A stretch of DNA of 64,000 nucleotides. It comes from Maricurvus nonylphenolicus (GTDB lineage: Bacteria; Pseudomonadota; Gammaproteobacteria; Pseudomonadales; Cellvibrionaceae). Made by a program: the position numbers and the translations under genes. Location of the stretch: positions 1,240,001 through 1,304,000 of the forward strand of contig NZ_AP031498.1 of assembly GCF_042854845.1 (NCBI RefSeq), given 5' to 3'. Shown here one piece after another: positions 25,541-34,689 of the stretch. Each line of letters begins with the position of its first letter. Position 1 is the stretch's first letter. The notes under the pieces were generated by a model. The model was not told the DNA's origin. It saw nothing but the letters and a program-made list of their open reading frames with translations, and did not search any database.

Positions 25541-25580
25541 CAGAGCCCAGTACATTGGTGTGGTCATGTTTTGGGCTCTG
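25541..25580 (+). other. Hairpin downstream of the ceramidase gene
   Basis: CAGAGCCCA (25541-25549) pairs perfectly with TGGGCTCTG (25572-25580) over a 22-nt loop, 10 bp after the ceramidase stop. No T-run follows, so it may stabilise the transcript or terminate weakly. Confidence 0.4.
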
Positions 25581-25649
25581 ACTAGGCTAGCGATATTGGG
25601 TTTGAGAGGAGCGTATATTCGGTGCCAAGTGTTGCACACGTCAAGATGA

Positions 25650-25964
25650 CTAAAGCGCGTGTATTCGCTCCACCATATCTGGGTGCTTGGCCATTAGTTT
25701 GATCAGTGTTGCCGCTTCTGGACTAGGAGTCGATATATCTTGCTCCCATTTCTCGAGCTTTCTCGGTTTAATTCTCAGTGCTGCTGCAAGTACAGCACGC
25801 GACACATTCAACCGGGTGCGAATATCTACAATCTCAGCACCAGTGATTGTCACTGGGGGCAATATTTCTAGCTCGGTGGTTTTTAAGGTGATTTTACCTT
25901 GATTGTGTTCAACGACGGCTTCAAGCCCTTCGCTGATTTCAGCAAACAGATCGCGCTTACTCAT
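25650..25964 (-). CDS. HigA/NadS-like antitoxin with helix-turn-helix
   Basis: The protein has 104 residues with a Cro/C1-type DNA-binding domain in the C-terminal half (ITGAEIVDIRTRLNVSRAVL, then ALRIKPRKLEKWEQDISTPS). The pattern is that of NadS/HigA antitoxins, which repress their own promoter together with the toxin. Its start overlaps the end of the RelE-like gene by 8 bp, so the toxin gene comes first, as in higBA modules. Confidence 0.85.
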   Translation of the reverse strand: MSKRDLFAEISEGLEAVVEHNQGKITLKTTELEILPPVTITGAEIVDIRTRLNVSRAVLAAALRIKPRKLEKWEQDISTPSPEAATLIKLMAKHPDMVERIHAL

Positions 25965-26283
25965 TTTCTAATACCTCAACCAAACGCTTCAGAGTTTTTT
26001 TCTCTGATGGGGATAAATCAGAGACCTCACCTTTTTTGTATAGAGTCAACATATAGAACCGGGTCTTGGCACTATGTACATAATAGATAACCCTTAAGCC
26101 TCCTCGCTTACCGCTACCTTGAGGTGCCCATCGAATCTTACGGATGCCACCAGTTCCCTGAATAACTGCCCCAGCTTGGGGTTTACTTAGAAGCGCTTGT
26201 TGCAACTCACAATAATCATCGTCGCTTAAATAGTTAGGTAACAAGCGCTCAAAAGCAGGTGTTTCAATAAATAGTCCCTTCAT
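25957..26283 (-). CDS. RelE/HigB-like toxin of a type II toxin-antitoxin system
   Basis: The protein has 108 residues: FIETPAFERLLPNYLSDDDY at the start, then GTGGIRKIRWAPQGSGKRGG, LRVIYYVHSAKTRFYMLTLY and a KKGEVSDLS tail. The R-W-x-x-x-G-x-G-K-R-G-G-x-R-V-I-Y-Y core is the RelE/ParE-type fold as found in HigB-like mRNA interferases that cut ribosome-bound mRNA. It overlaps the downstream antitoxin gene by 8 bp. It sits between the ceramidase gene and the acyl-CoA operon, with no transposase nearby. Confidence 0.87.
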   Translation of the reverse strand: MKGLFIETPAFERLLPNYLSDDDYCELQQALLSKPQAGAVIQGTGGIRKIRWAPQGSGKRGGLRVIYYVHSAKTRFYMLTLYKKGEVSDLSPSEKKTLKRLVEVLENE

Positions 26284-26360
26284 GGGCAGCCTTACAAATC
26301 CATTTGTACGCTATTAGTGTATAGTTGGGGCTAGGGGCTGTCAACGTAGCGATAAGGCTT

Positions 26361-27131
26361 TTACTTGGCGAGCTTTTTAAAATCCGGCTCCCTTTTCTCG
26401 AACAAGGCCATAATGGCCTCAGTGTTCTCCTCGCTACCTCTGAGCTTATCCATGGAATCACTTTCCATTTTATAGGCTGCTTCAAGATGTTGGCGTTGAG
26501 CCAGTTTTATACAGCGTTTGGACTCACGCAGGGCATTGGGTGCCAGCTTGGCGATGGTATGGGCTTTTTCCAGGGTTTTATCCAGCAGTTCGTCATCACT
26601 GAATTTTCTGGCGGCAATGCCGCATTCTACTGCTTGGTCGGCATCCAGCCATTCGGCGCACAAAAGAATCTCTGCCGCGCGCTGCGCACCGATATTGGCT
26701 TGCAGTAAGTAGGAACTGCCAAACTCTGGCGCCAGGCCCAGGCTGGTGAAGGGTAGTCTAAAACGTAAGCTTTCGCCGACATAAGCAATATCAGCATGGA
26801 AAAGTATGGTACCTCCACCGCCTACGGCTACACCTTTGGCACACATTAAGACGGGTTTATCAAAATCCAGCAGTGCTCTTTCGGTATGTTGGTAGGGGCT
26901 CAGGCCTGCGTCATCTTTACCGGTTAAATCGCCCAGGTCCTGGCCTGCCGAGAAATCCTTACCGGCGCCGGTAATGACAACCACATTGATCTCAGGATTA
27001 TCTTTTGCCGAATTGAGCGTTTCAGCCAATCCGATCCAGGCTTCCGCATTAAACGCATTTTTCTTTTTGGGGTTGTTGAGGGTAATAAGTAATACGCCTT
27101 CATTGAGTTCCTGAAGTATCAGCTCACTCAT
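26361..27131 (-). CDS. Enoyl-CoA hydratase/isomerase family protein (isomerase-like)
   Basis: The protein has 256 residues with a crotonase fold. Oxyanion-hole segments are GAGKDFSAGQDLGDL and KGVAVGGGGTILFHADIAY. GLAPEFGSSYLL carries the glutamate position seen in Delta3,Delta2-enoyl-CoA isomerases rather than the two glutamates of classic hydratases. It is the last gene of the minus-strand acyl-CoA block but lies beyond a strong terminator at 27177-27210, so it may be expressed by read-through or from its own promoter. A role in moving double bonds of unsaturated or branched acyl-CoAs is likely. Confidence 0.85.
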   Translation of the reverse strand: MSELILQELNEGVLLITLNNPKKKNAFNAEAWIGLAETLNSAKDNPEINVVVITGAGKDFSAGQDLGDLTGKDDAGLSPYQHTERALLDFDKPVLMCAKGVAVGGGGTILFHADIAYVGESLRFRLPFTSLGLAPEFGSSYLLQANIGAQRAAEILLCAEWLDADQAVECGIAARKFSDDELLDKTLEKAHTIAKLAPNALRESKRCIKLAQRQHLEAAYKMESDSMDKLRGSEENTEAIMALFEKREPDFKKLAK

Positions 27132-27176
27132 GTTAATTCTCCACTCTCGTTTGCTTTTTATAAATTGTCGTTCTGT

Positions 27177-27210
27177 AAAAAAATACGGGGGATTGTTGAG
27201 AATCCCCCGT
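27177..27210 (-). terminator. Rho-independent terminator after the AtuE-like hydratase gene
   Basis: On the minus strand ACGGGGGATT and AATCCCCCGT form a perfect 10-bp stem with a 6-nt loop, followed by a T-run (A-run at 27177-27183 on the plus strand). It sits 28 bp after the stop at 27239 and divides the two enoyl-CoA hydratase genes. Confidence 0.9.
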
Positions 27211-27238
27211 GTTTGACGTTATGCGCTAGCGGTTGGAT

Positions 27239-28045
27239 TTAGTCCCACTTGGGCTCACGCTTTTCCAAAAATGCGGTAATACCTTCTTTGGCATCGGCAC
27301 TTTGCAGGCAGGCATCCAGCTGTTTACGCAGGAAAGGCAGGGCGCTGTCAAAGTCCATTGCATCCTGTGCTACATAAGCCGCCAGGCCAAGTTGCATGGT
27401 TCCTGGGGCAAGGCTGGCGAGTTCTGCAGCCAAGCTTGCGACATGGTCTTGTAATGCATCTGCAGGAACGGCTTCGTTAATCAGTCCCCATTTCTCCGCC
27501 TGAGCGGTAGAGATGGAATTGCCACGCATAACAAAATCCAGTGCGGCACGCTGAGGCATAACGCGGAACAGGCCACCCATCACCATAAACGGCCAGATAC
27601 CGCGTTTGATTTCCGGGGCGGAGAATTTCACGCCTTCAGCGGCAATGGCGTGGGTCACATTACAGAGGAATAACAGGGCACCGGCAAACAGGTTTCCTTG
27701 CACACAAGCAATGGAAGGTTTGTTGAGGTGACGGAAGCGCAGGGCGATATCGTCAGTACCGCCGCGAACCGGTACGGTTGATGTGGTTTCGCTGCCTTTA
27801 CCGCTCATGGCTGCCAGATCGCCACCGGCGCAGAAGACATCGCCTTTGGCGGCCAGGACTACGACGCGGATATCGCGTTCCTGTTTGGCGTAGTCCAGGG
27901 CGTAGATAATTTCGGCGGCCATGGTGGGATTAATGGCGTTTTTGCGTTGTGGGCGGTTTAGTGTGATGGTTAGGATGTGGTTTTTGGTTTCAAGTTCTAC
28001 CGCTTCAAAAACCAGGCCTTCGAGAGATAATTTTTCTTCAGTCAT
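27239..28045 (-). CDS. Enoyl-CoA hydratase family protein, AtuE/LiuC-like
   Basis: The protein has 268 residues, a crotonase fold with LAAKGDVFCAGGDLAAMSGK and CVQGNLFAGALLFL forming the oxyanion hole. EIKRGIWPFMVMGGLFR resembles hydratases acting on glutaconyl-CoA-type intermediates (methylglutaconyl- or isohexenylglutaconyl-CoA). In the Atu pathway that step follows the biotin-dependent carboxylase, which is encoded in this same operon. It is 198 bp downstream of the AtuA-family gene, the gap being filled by a palindromic repeat element, and is followed by a strong terminator. Confidence 0.82.
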   Translation of the reverse strand: MTEEKLSLEGLVFEAVELETKNHILTITLNRPQRKNAINPTMAAEIIYALDYAKQERDIRVVVLAAKGDVFCAGGDLAAMSGKGSETTSTVPVRGGTDDIALRFRHLNKPSIACVQGNLFAGALLFLCNVTHAIAAEGVKFSAPEIKRGIWPFMVMGGLFRVMPQRAALDFVMRGNSISTAQAEKWGLINEAVPADALQDHVASLAAELASLAPGTMQLGLAAYVAQDAMDFDSALPFLRKQLDACLQSADAKEGITAFLEKREPKWD

Positions 28046-28073
28046 GATTTATTCTCGTATCTTTATGTTGCTA

Positions 28074-28210
28074 TACCCGCGAAAGCGGGTATCCAGTGTT
28101 GTGGCACATTGGCTGAATTTATGTGAAGTATTCATTCAGCGCTGGATGAGAGTGATTCACTCCGTAGCCCTGGATCCCCTCTTTCGAGGGGATGGCGTGC
28201 TAAATTTTAA
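28074..28210. repeat. Composite palindromic (MITE/REP-like) repeat, copy 1
   Basis: Two hairpins frame the element: ACCCGC-GAAA-GCGGGT (28075-28090) followed by ATCCAGTG, and ATCCCCT...AGGGGAT (28174-28193) preceded by CTGG and followed by GCGTGCTAA. The ends share sequence with the elements at 30052-30250 and 43090-43166. It lies between two genes of one operon. Confidence 0.75.
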
Positions 28211-28243
28211 GTTTTATGTGTTAGCTATAGCTTAGCGAAAACG

Positions 28244-30016
28244 CTATGCATTCTTTACTGCGTCAGCCAACACCGCCGGCACTTCAATCACTTTCGCCCG
28301 CAAGTATTCACCCATAGATTTCGCCTGTGGATCCATGCGAACCGAAGAGGCAACACCTTCACCCAAAATACCTTTGATAAAGAAATTCAGCGAGTGAATA
28401 TTGGCTAAATCGTAGCGAACAATTTCCAGGTCTGCAGTTTCCGGCATCAGGGCTTTCAAACGCTCAACGGTCAAAAACTCGTGCAGGAATCCATAGGCTT
28501 CTTCACTAGTGGCCCAAACGCCGACGTTGGCACAGCCGCCTTTATCACCGGAGCGAGTACCGAACAGGCGACCGAATGGAATACTGACAGTGTCACCAGC
28601 CGGTGCGGCGGCTACGGTAGCTGGTACAACCTGATGATTAACTGGCTCAAGCTCAAGTTGACTGGTTGGCGTAACCTCGGTGACTTGATCATCAATATGC
28701 ACATACTCGGTGATATATTGACTGTCCACCAAGGTAGGCCAGTACACCAGGAAGCTGTCGCCGTTGCCGATAGGGTTCATTGGGCCAAAGCCAGGAATAT
28801 TGGCCAGGGCGATTTCAATCATCTTGGCGCTAAACAGGCGGCCGACTAAATCCTTATCGCTGGACTTGGCCACTATGCGCAGGCGGGCGAAGGCCTCTTC
28901 ATTACATTGTGGGTTTTCTTTATCGGTACGCAGCAGTTCGATAGATACATCGTCAAACTGTTCTTTGCCGCCAATATTTTTGAAGAAAGTGTCGGTCAGT
29001 ATCTTGGCTTTTTCTTCGATGTCCAGGCCGGTCAGCATAATTTCAAAACCGTTGCGGAAACCGCCCAGGGTATTGATACAGACCTTGTGACTTGGTGGCG
29101 GGCAGGAGCCTTTACAGCCGCTAACGTAAACGCGATCTTCACCCACCTGTTCAATACTCAGAGTATCGAAGTGGCCAATCACATCCGGGTTTTTATAGGC
29201 CGGGTCACCAATCTCATACAGCAGTTGAGATTTTACCGTACCGACAGAAACCAAACCGCCGGTGCCAGCGTGTTTGGTAATGGTGAAGTTACCGTTGGCT
29301 TCAATTTCGGCAATGGGGTAACCGGGGTTGTCAAAGCTCGGTACTTCCTGGAAGAAAGCATAGTTACCACCGGTCGCCTGTTGACCACATTCGATCACAT
29401 GACCTGCGGCCAGTGCACCGGCTAGTGCATCGTAGTCAGTGCGTTGCCAGTTAAATTTCCAGGCGGCAGGGCCAATCACTACGGCGGCATCGGTAACGCG
29501 CGGGCAAATCACTATATCGGCGCCTTGATCCAGGGCTTCTTTAATACCCCAGGCACCCAGATAGGCGTTGGCGGTTAGCAGGTGGTTTTTACTGTCTGCC
29601 AGGTTTTGGCCGGTATCCATATTCCTAAAGGCTTCGCCTTCGCCTTGCAGCTCTTGCATACGTGGTGATAGATCATCACCGTCGATATAGGCAACCTTAA
29701 CATCGAGTTCCAGTTCTTTGGCAATTTCTTTTACCGCATCGGCCATAGCAGCGGGATTTAAACCGCCGGCATTGCTGACGATTTTTATGTTTTTTTCAAT
29801 ACAGGGTTGCAGAACTTGTTTGACCTGCTTTAAAAATGTTCCAACATAACCTGTGTTACGTTTCATTTTTTGGCCGTACAAAATGGCCATGGTCAGTTCT
29901 GCCAGGTAGTCACCAGTCAATACATCAATAGGACCGCCTTCGACCATTTCTTTAGCTGCGGATAATTTGTCGCCGTAAAAACCGCTGCAGTTGGCAATCT
30001 TAATTACATCAGTCAT
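28244..30016 (-). CDS. AtuA-family protein (DUF1446), acyclic terpene utilisation type
   Basis: The protein has 590 residues, close to the length of Pseudomonas AtuA. The N-terminal part has IANCSGFYGDKLSAAKEMV, VLTGDYLAELTMAILYGQK, KIVSNAGGLNPAA and CPRVTDAAVVIGPAAWKF, typical of DUF1446. The C-terminal ~110 residues carry the fused second domain with FGTRSGDKGGCANVGVWA and NFFIKGILGEGV. AtuA is needed for growth on citronellol/geraniol in Pseudomonas, but its reaction is not established to my knowledge. Here it sits between the biotin carboxylase and an AtuE-like hydratase, the context expected for an isoprenoid-type or other beta-methyl-branched acyl-CoA pathway. Confidence 0.88.
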   Translation of the reverse strand: MTDVIKIANCSGFYGDKLSAAKEMVEGGPIDVLTGDYLAELTMAILYGQKMKRNTGYVGTFLKQVKQVLQPCIEKNIKIVSNAGGLNPAAMADAVKEIAKELELDVKVAYIDGDDLSPRMQELQGEGEAFRNMDTGQNLADSKNHLLTANAYLGAWGIKEALDQGADIVICPRVTDAAVVIGPAAWKFNWQRTDYDALAGALAAGHVIECGQQATGGNYAFFQEVPSFDNPGYPIAEIEANGNFTITKHAGTGGLVSVGTVKSQLLYEIGDPAYKNPDVIGHFDTLSIEQVGEDRVYVSGCKGSCPPPSHKVCINTLGGFRNGFEIMLTGLDIEEKAKILTDTFFKNIGGKEQFDDVSIELLRTDKENPQCNEEAFARLRIVAKSSDKDLVGRLFSAKMIEIALANIPGFGPMNPIGNGDSFLVYWPTLVDSQYITEYVHIDDQVTEVTPTSQLELEPVNHQVVPATVAAAPAGDTVSIPFGRLFGTRSGDKGGCANVGVWATSEEAYGFLHEFLTVERLKALMPETADLEIVRYDLANIHSLNFFIKGILGEGVASSVRMDPQAKSMGEYLRAKVIEVPAVLADAVKNA

Positions 30017-30051
30017 CGTTGTTCTCTTTTTTACGTGAGTATTTAGAGAAT

Positions 30052-30250
30052 GTCATTCCCGCGCAGGTTGGAAGGGCCTGCCCCGCGAGCATCGCGAGTG
30101 CTTTGGGTATCCAGTGGCTTTTGTCTGTAAGGTACTGCGGAAAAACACTCAAAGATCAAAGTCACTGGATCCCCGCCCAGCCCAGGCTGCCTTCTCTTGC
30201 TAGGCAATTCACCTTGTGCGCGGGGATGACGTGCTAATTTTTAAGTTTAT
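30052..30250. repeat. Composite palindromic (MITE/REP-like) repeat, copy 2
   Basis: It fills most of the 333-bp gap between the carboxylase alpha gene and the AtuA-family gene. It starts with TGTCATTCCCGCG, has GGGTATCCAGTG facing CACTGGATCCCCGC in the middle, and ends with GCGGGGATGACGTGCTAA plus TTTTTAAGTTT. The same tail, GCGTGCTAA and TTTTAAGTTT, occurs in the copy at 28074. The interior is longer than in the other copies. Confidence 0.75.
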
Positions 30251-30349
30251 CTTATGGCTGGTAATCCTTAGATTCTGATATACCAACCTAAAACCATCAT
30301 CCCTTTAGTCATCTGAACAGATTTTCAAGACGGCAGGGATGACTATGTT

Positions 30350-32314
30350 TTATTCGCCTTCTACTGTGATCAGCAGTTGTTTGGTTTTCACCTGCTGACC
30401 GGCTTCACAGCTGATTGCTGTGACGGTACCACTGATACCGGCTTTTAATGGATGCTCCATCTTCATGGCTTCCAGTACCACCAGGGTTTGACCGGCTTCA
30501 ACCGTATCACCTTCTTTCACCATCACTTCAACAATAGCGCCGTCCATAGAGGCTTTGATTTGACCGCTACCCGCACCGCCAGCAGCGGCGGCAGGTTGAT
30601 GGGTGATATCTTCAATAATGAAGTGGCCAGTCCCATCATCCAGGTACAGCGTCTTGTTATCGAAGGCAAAGTGCATATTCTCGCGGACACCGTTTTCAAT
30701 ATAGGTGCAGCGATTGTCTTCCAAGGCAACAAAGTTGAGAGTGAAGGTGTCATCACCCACAGAGATCTCAAAGTAATCGTCATTGTTAACCAGAGTGACG
30801 ACATTGGCTTGGCCATCAAACTCCAGTTTATAGACATAACTTTGGGCGATAGCACGACTCCAGTTGGAGCTACTGGCTTGACCTTCTTTAATAGCGCGTT
30901 GGTAATTCAGCAGCGCGGCTTTTGCCAGGGTGTTATTGGACGGTTGCTTTTGGTCCATGCTGACATCAGCACTGAAGTGCTGCTCGATAAACGCAGTAGT
31001 CGCTTCACCAGCACCAAACACATCGTGACGCAGAACATTTTGTAGGAACAATTTATTGTTGTTCATGCCCAGCAGTTGCGTGTCTTGAACCGCAGAGGCC
31101 AGACGACGAATCGCTTCGGCGCGGTTGTCACCGTAGGCAATCACTTTGGCAATCATTGGGTCATAGAAAGGGCTAACTTCCTGACCGGTTTGAATACCGT
31201 GATCCATACGGATACCGGCACGCTCAGGGTAGTCCCATAAGCGCACTTGACCAGTTTGTGGCATAAAGTTATTACGCGGATCTTCTGCATACAGGCGAAC
31301 TTCAACGGCGTGACCGTTTAGCTCAATGTCATCCTGGCCTAATGGCAGGGTTTCACCAGCGGCGACTTTTAATTGCCAGGCTACCAGATCCTGACCGGTG
31401 ATCAGTTCGGTTACCGGGTGTTCTACCTGCAAGCGGGTATTCATTTCCAGGAAGTAGAAGTTCTTGTCTTTGTCGACCAGGAACTCAACGGTACCGGCGC
31501 CACGGTAGTTACAGGCTTTGGCAGCGTTAACGGCAGCTTCACCCATACGTTGACGCAGCTCCGGGTCTACAAACGGCGACGGGGCTTCTTCAACAACTTT
31601 CTGGTGGCGACGCTGAATAGAACAATCACGCTCGCCCAGGTAAACCGCATTACCATGCTCGTCGGCAAATACCTGAATTTCAATATGGCGTGGTTCTAAT
31701 ACGGCGCGTTCCAGAATCAGTTCACCGCTGCCAAACGCGGTTTCTGCTTCCGAGCGTGCGGTGCGAATTTGTTCGGCCAACTCGCTTTCTTCAAACACCA
31801 GGCGCATACCGCGACCACCACCACCAGCGGAGGCTTTAACCATCAGCGGGAAACCGATGTCTTTGGCTTTGGCCAGCAGGGTTTCGTCAGACTGGTCTGC
31901 GTCTTGATAACCAGGGATACAAGGTACACCGGCGTCGATCATGGCGATCTTGGACAAACGCTTGCTGCCCATCAAATTGATAGCTTCGCTACGTGGGCCG
32001 ATAAAGGTAATACCAGCTTCTTCACACGCTTCGGAGAAGGCGGCATTTTCTGATAAGAAACCGTAACCCGGGTGAATAGCATCGGCGCCAGTCTGTTTGG
32101 CGGCTTCGAGAATTTTTTCCGCTACCAGGTAGGATTCACCGACAGCGGCAGGGCCAATACAAACGGCCTGGTCGGCCTCACTGACGTGCAGGGCTCCGGC
32201 ATCGGCTTCACTGTAAACGGCGACAGTACGATAACCCAGATCGCGGGCGGTACGCATCACGCGAACGGCAATCTCGCCACGGTTAGCAACTAATACTTTG
32301 GTAATTTTGCTCAT
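30350..32314 (-). CDS. Acyl-CoA carboxylase alpha subunit (biotin carboxylase + BCCP), geranyl/methylcrotonyl-type
   Basis: The protein has 654 residues. The biotin carboxylase ATP-grasp comes first (KVLVANRGEIAVRVMRTARD, KASAGGGGRGMR, FLEMNTRLQVEHPVTELITG). A linker domain follows, then a C-terminal biotinyl domain with Lys618 in VLEAMKMEHPL. With the beta subunit encoded 35 bp upstream it carboxylates the gamma position of a beta-methyl-2-enoyl-CoA such as geranyl-CoA or 3-methylcrotonyl-CoA. The AtuA-family neighbour, and the lack of an HMG-CoA lyase gene in the operon, favour the geranyl-CoA (AtuF) side over leucine breakdown; this is inference from context. Confidence 0.9.
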   Translation of the reverse strand: MSKITKVLVANRGEIAVRVMRTARDLGYRTVAVYSEADAGALHVSEADQAVCIGPAAVGESYLVAEKILEAAKQTGADAIHPGYGFLSENAAFSEACEEAGITFIGPRSEAINLMGSKRLSKIAMIDAGVPCIPGYQDADQSDETLLAKAKDIGFPLMVKASAGGGGRGMRLVFEESELAEQIRTARSEAETAFGSGELILERAVLEPRHIEIQVFADEHGNAVYLGERDCSIQRRHQKVVEEAPSPFVDPELRQRMGEAAVNAAKACNYRGAGTVEFLVDKDKNFYFLEMNTRLQVEHPVTELITGQDLVAWQLKVAAGETLPLGQDDIELNGHAVEVRLYAEDPRNNFMPQTGQVRLWDYPERAGIRMDHGIQTGQEVSPFYDPMIAKVIAYGDNRAEAIRRLASAVQDTQLLGMNNNKLFLQNVLRHDVFGAGEATTAFIEQHFSADVSMDQKQPSNNTLAKAALLNYQRAIKEGQASSSNWSRAIAQSYVYKLEFDGQANVVTLVNNDDYFEISVGDDTFTLNFVALEDNRCTYIENGVRENMHFAFDNKTLYLDDGTGHFIIEDITHQPAAAAGGAGSGQIKASMDGAIVEVMVKEGDTVEAGQTLVVLEAMKMEHPLKAGISGTVTAISCEAGQQVKTKQLLITVEGE

Positions 32315-32349
32315 GTTTTTAAATTCCTAGTTTTGCCGTAAGACGGATC

Positions 32350-33975
32350 TTATAAACGACCAATACCAAAGGTATTCGTGTTAACAGTACGCTCATCGCC
32401 TTCGCGACAAACACTTAGGGCAAAGGCCACTACCGAACGGGTATCGGCGGGATCAATCATGCCGTCGTCCCAAACACGCGCCGTATTGGCCAGGGCGTTG
32501 GATTTGGCTTCCATGGTTTCCACGGTGTCTTTTTCCATGGCGTCCACCATGCCGCGCATCTCGTCGTTCATCTCTGCACCGGAGCGAGCAATTTTGGCTT
32601 CAGCAACTTGACGCAATACGCTACCGGCTTGAGCAGGACCCATTACGGAGACAACACTTCGAGGCCAGGCAAACAGGAAGCGTGGGTCCATACCGCGACC
32701 GGCCATAGCGTAGTTACCGGCACCGTAGGAACCGCTGACAATAACGGTGATTTTTGGCACGGTGCAGTTGGTTACGGCCTGAATAAATTTAGCGCCGTGT
32801 TTAATAATGCCCGCTTGTTCTGGCTCTGTACCGACCAGGAAACCGGTGGTGTTGGTTAGGAACAGCAGGGGTGTACCGGATTGCTCACACAGCTGAATAA
32901 ACTGTGCAGCTTTGGCTGCACCCTTGGCAGTAATCGGGCTGTTGTTGCCGATTACACCGCAAGGCATACCTTCGATTTCCATATGGCCACACAGGGTGCC
33001 GTTATCGAAGTCACCTTTAAATTCCAAAAAGTCAGAACCGTCGGCGATGCGGGCAATCACTTCACGCATATCAAACGGGACTTTCGAATCTTCTGGCACA
33101 ATACCGCGCAACTCTTCGGCAGGGTAGATTGGATCTTCGAAGGAGACTTCAGCACGTAGAGGTTGGCTTTTATTCCAGCCCAATTTTTTGGTGACGTCAC
33201 GGGCAATACGAATACCGTCGGCATCGTTTTCGGCCAGATAGTCGTTGGTACCGGCTACCTCACTGTGCATCTCTGCTCCACCCAGCTCTTCATCGGTAGC
33301 AATTTCACCGGTCGCGGCTTTCAGCAGCGGGGGACCGGCCAGATACATGGTGGATTGCTTACGGACCAGAATCAGGTAATCAGAAAGAGTCGGCTGGTAA
33401 GCACCACCGGCGGTTGCACTGCCGTGTACGACGGTAATTTGTGGAATACCGGCTGCAGACAAACGACACTGGCGAGCAAACATAGCGCCAGATTCACCAA
33501 AGGTATCGCCAACCAGCTTCAGGTTACCACCACCACTTTGTGACAGGTTTACCATCGGCAGTTTGTTTTCAAGGGCGATGTCCATCACGCGGTTACGCTT
33601 CTTACCGCCCATAGGGCCGATACTGCCACCTTTGGTCAGGTAGTCATCAACGGCAACAACACAGCGAACACCATTGATATAACCAATACCGGCAATGTAG
33701 CTACCGCCTGCACCGGAACCATCGGTGTCTTCATCCTGCATATAACCACACAGGGTCGACAGCTCAAAAAAAGGTGCGCCAGCGTCGAGCAATAAACTTA
33801 AACGCTCGCGCGGAGGGATAAAGCCCTTTTTGATATAGCGTGGGGCTTTAGCTTGCGCTGCTTCAATCACGCGACGTTCAATGCCACGAAATTCGTCTAC
33901 CGCTGCGGTCATAACTTTAACGTTATTTTTAAACGCATCGGACTGGGTATCTAATTGGGATTCGATAACCGCCAT
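32350..33975 (-). CDS. Acyl-CoA carboxylase beta subunit (carboxyltransferase), AtuC/LiuB-like
   Basis: The protein has 541 residues, the usual length of methylcrotonyl/geranyl-CoA carboxylase beta subunits. Carboxyltransferase landmarks are PRERLSLLLDAGAPFFELS, VAVDDYLTKGGSIGPMGGKK, VVHGSATAGGAYQPTLSDY, FLTNTTGFLVGTEPEQAG, VSGSYGAGNYAMAGRGMDPR and WPRSVVSVMGPAQAGSVL. It transfers the carboxyl group from biotin to the acyl-CoA. It sits between a GST gene and the alpha-subunit gene within a tightly spaced operon (gaps of 55 and 35 bp). Confidence 0.92.
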   Translation of the reverse strand: MAVIESQLDTQSDAFKNNVKVMTAAVDEFRGIERRVIEAAQAKAPRYIKKGFIPPRERLSLLLDAGAPFFELSTLCGYMQDEDTDGSGAGGSYIAGIGYINGVRCVVAVDDYLTKGGSIGPMGGKKRNRVMDIALENKLPMVNLSQSGGGNLKLVGDTFGESGAMFARQCRLSAAGIPQITVVHGSATAGGAYQPTLSDYLILVRKQSTMYLAGPPLLKAATGEIATDEELGGAEMHSEVAGTNDYLAENDADGIRIARDVTKKLGWNKSQPLRAEVSFEDPIYPAEELRGIVPEDSKVPFDMREVIARIADGSDFLEFKGDFDNGTLCGHMEIEGMPCGVIGNNSPITAKGAAKAAQFIQLCEQSGTPLLFLTNTTGFLVGTEPEQAGIIKHGAKFIQAVTNCTVPKITVIVSGSYGAGNYAMAGRGMDPRFLFAWPRSVVSVMGPAQAGSVLRQVAEAKIARSGAEMNDEMRGMVDAMEKDTVETMEAKSNALANTARVWDDGMIDPADTRSVVAFALSVCREGDERTVNTNTFGIGRL

Positions 33976-34030
33976 AATGTATTTTCCTGTAATGTCTCTC
34001 TCTGCGTCGCTACGTGAGCGACCTATTTAA

Positions 34031-34669
34031 CTATTTAAAGATGCTGCCTTCTTCACCGATTTTCACTACCTTTTGGAAGGCAGGGCGTGCACGCATGCGA
34101 TTTAAATAGTCGCGAACATGGGGCTTGTAACGCTCGTCAATTCTTAGCGACTCGCCCAAGTGAAGCGCGTAGGCGATTGTGATGTCGGCAATGGTGAAGC
34201 GATCACCGACCAGATATTCACGGCCATCTTCCAGGTGTCTGTTGAGTCGACGCAGGCGAGCATGGAACCATTTCATATAATCCGTTGCGGCTTCTTGCAG
34301 ACCGCGCTCGGGTGGCTCTTGCAGGGTGTAGCGGATGTACACGGTCTGTGGGAAGGTCAGGGTTGCGTCACTATGGAATAACCAATTGAGGTAATCGCCG
34401 TACTCGGGATGGTCTGGTTTAAGACCAAACTCGTGTTTGCCATAGCGCTCCACCAGATACAGGGGAATACCGGATGACTCAGTCATATGGGTTTCGCCGT
34501 CGATCATGTATGGGATGGTGCCCAGCTCGTTGACTTCGAGAAATTCCGGCTGCATAAAACGCGGCGGGAAGGGCATGGTTTCTACTTCGTAGTCGAAACC
34601 CATTTCTTCCAGGGCCCACAGTGCGCGCAGGGAGCGGGCGTTGTGGCAGTGCCAAAGTTTAATGGTCAT
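34031..34669 (-). CDS. Glutathione S-transferase family protein within the acyl-CoA operon
   Basis: The protein has 212 residues, normal GST length. The thioredoxin-like domain holds KLWHCHNARSLRALWALEEM (the active-site region) and NELGTIPYMIDGETHMTESS with the cis-Pro and the E-S glutathione contacts. The alpha domain has YLVGDRFTIADITIAYALHL. It is 20 bp downstream of an acyl-CoA dehydrogenase gene and 55 bp upstream of the carboxylase beta gene, so it is co-transcribed. A GST inside a branched-acyl-CoA operon is unusual: it may detoxify an enal or enoyl intermediate or act as an isomerase. Function not shown. Confidence 0.87.
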   Translation of the reverse strand: MTIKLWHCHNARSLRALWALEEMGFDYEVETMPFPPRFMQPEFLEVNELGTIPYMIDGETHMTESSGIPLYLVERYGKHEFGLKPDHPEYGDYLNWLFHSDATLTFPQTVYIRYTLQEPPERGLQEAATDYMKWFHARLRRLNRHLEDGREYLVGDRFTIADITIAYALHLGESLRIDERYKPHVRDYLNRMRARPAFQKVVKIGEEGSIFK

Positions 34670-34689
34670 TTTATTCTCTCTTTTTAAAC

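Noticed and set aside
28907..29425. 172-codon frame antisense to the AtuA-family gene
   Set aside because: The sense gene is full length and conserved; no start signal for the antisense frame.
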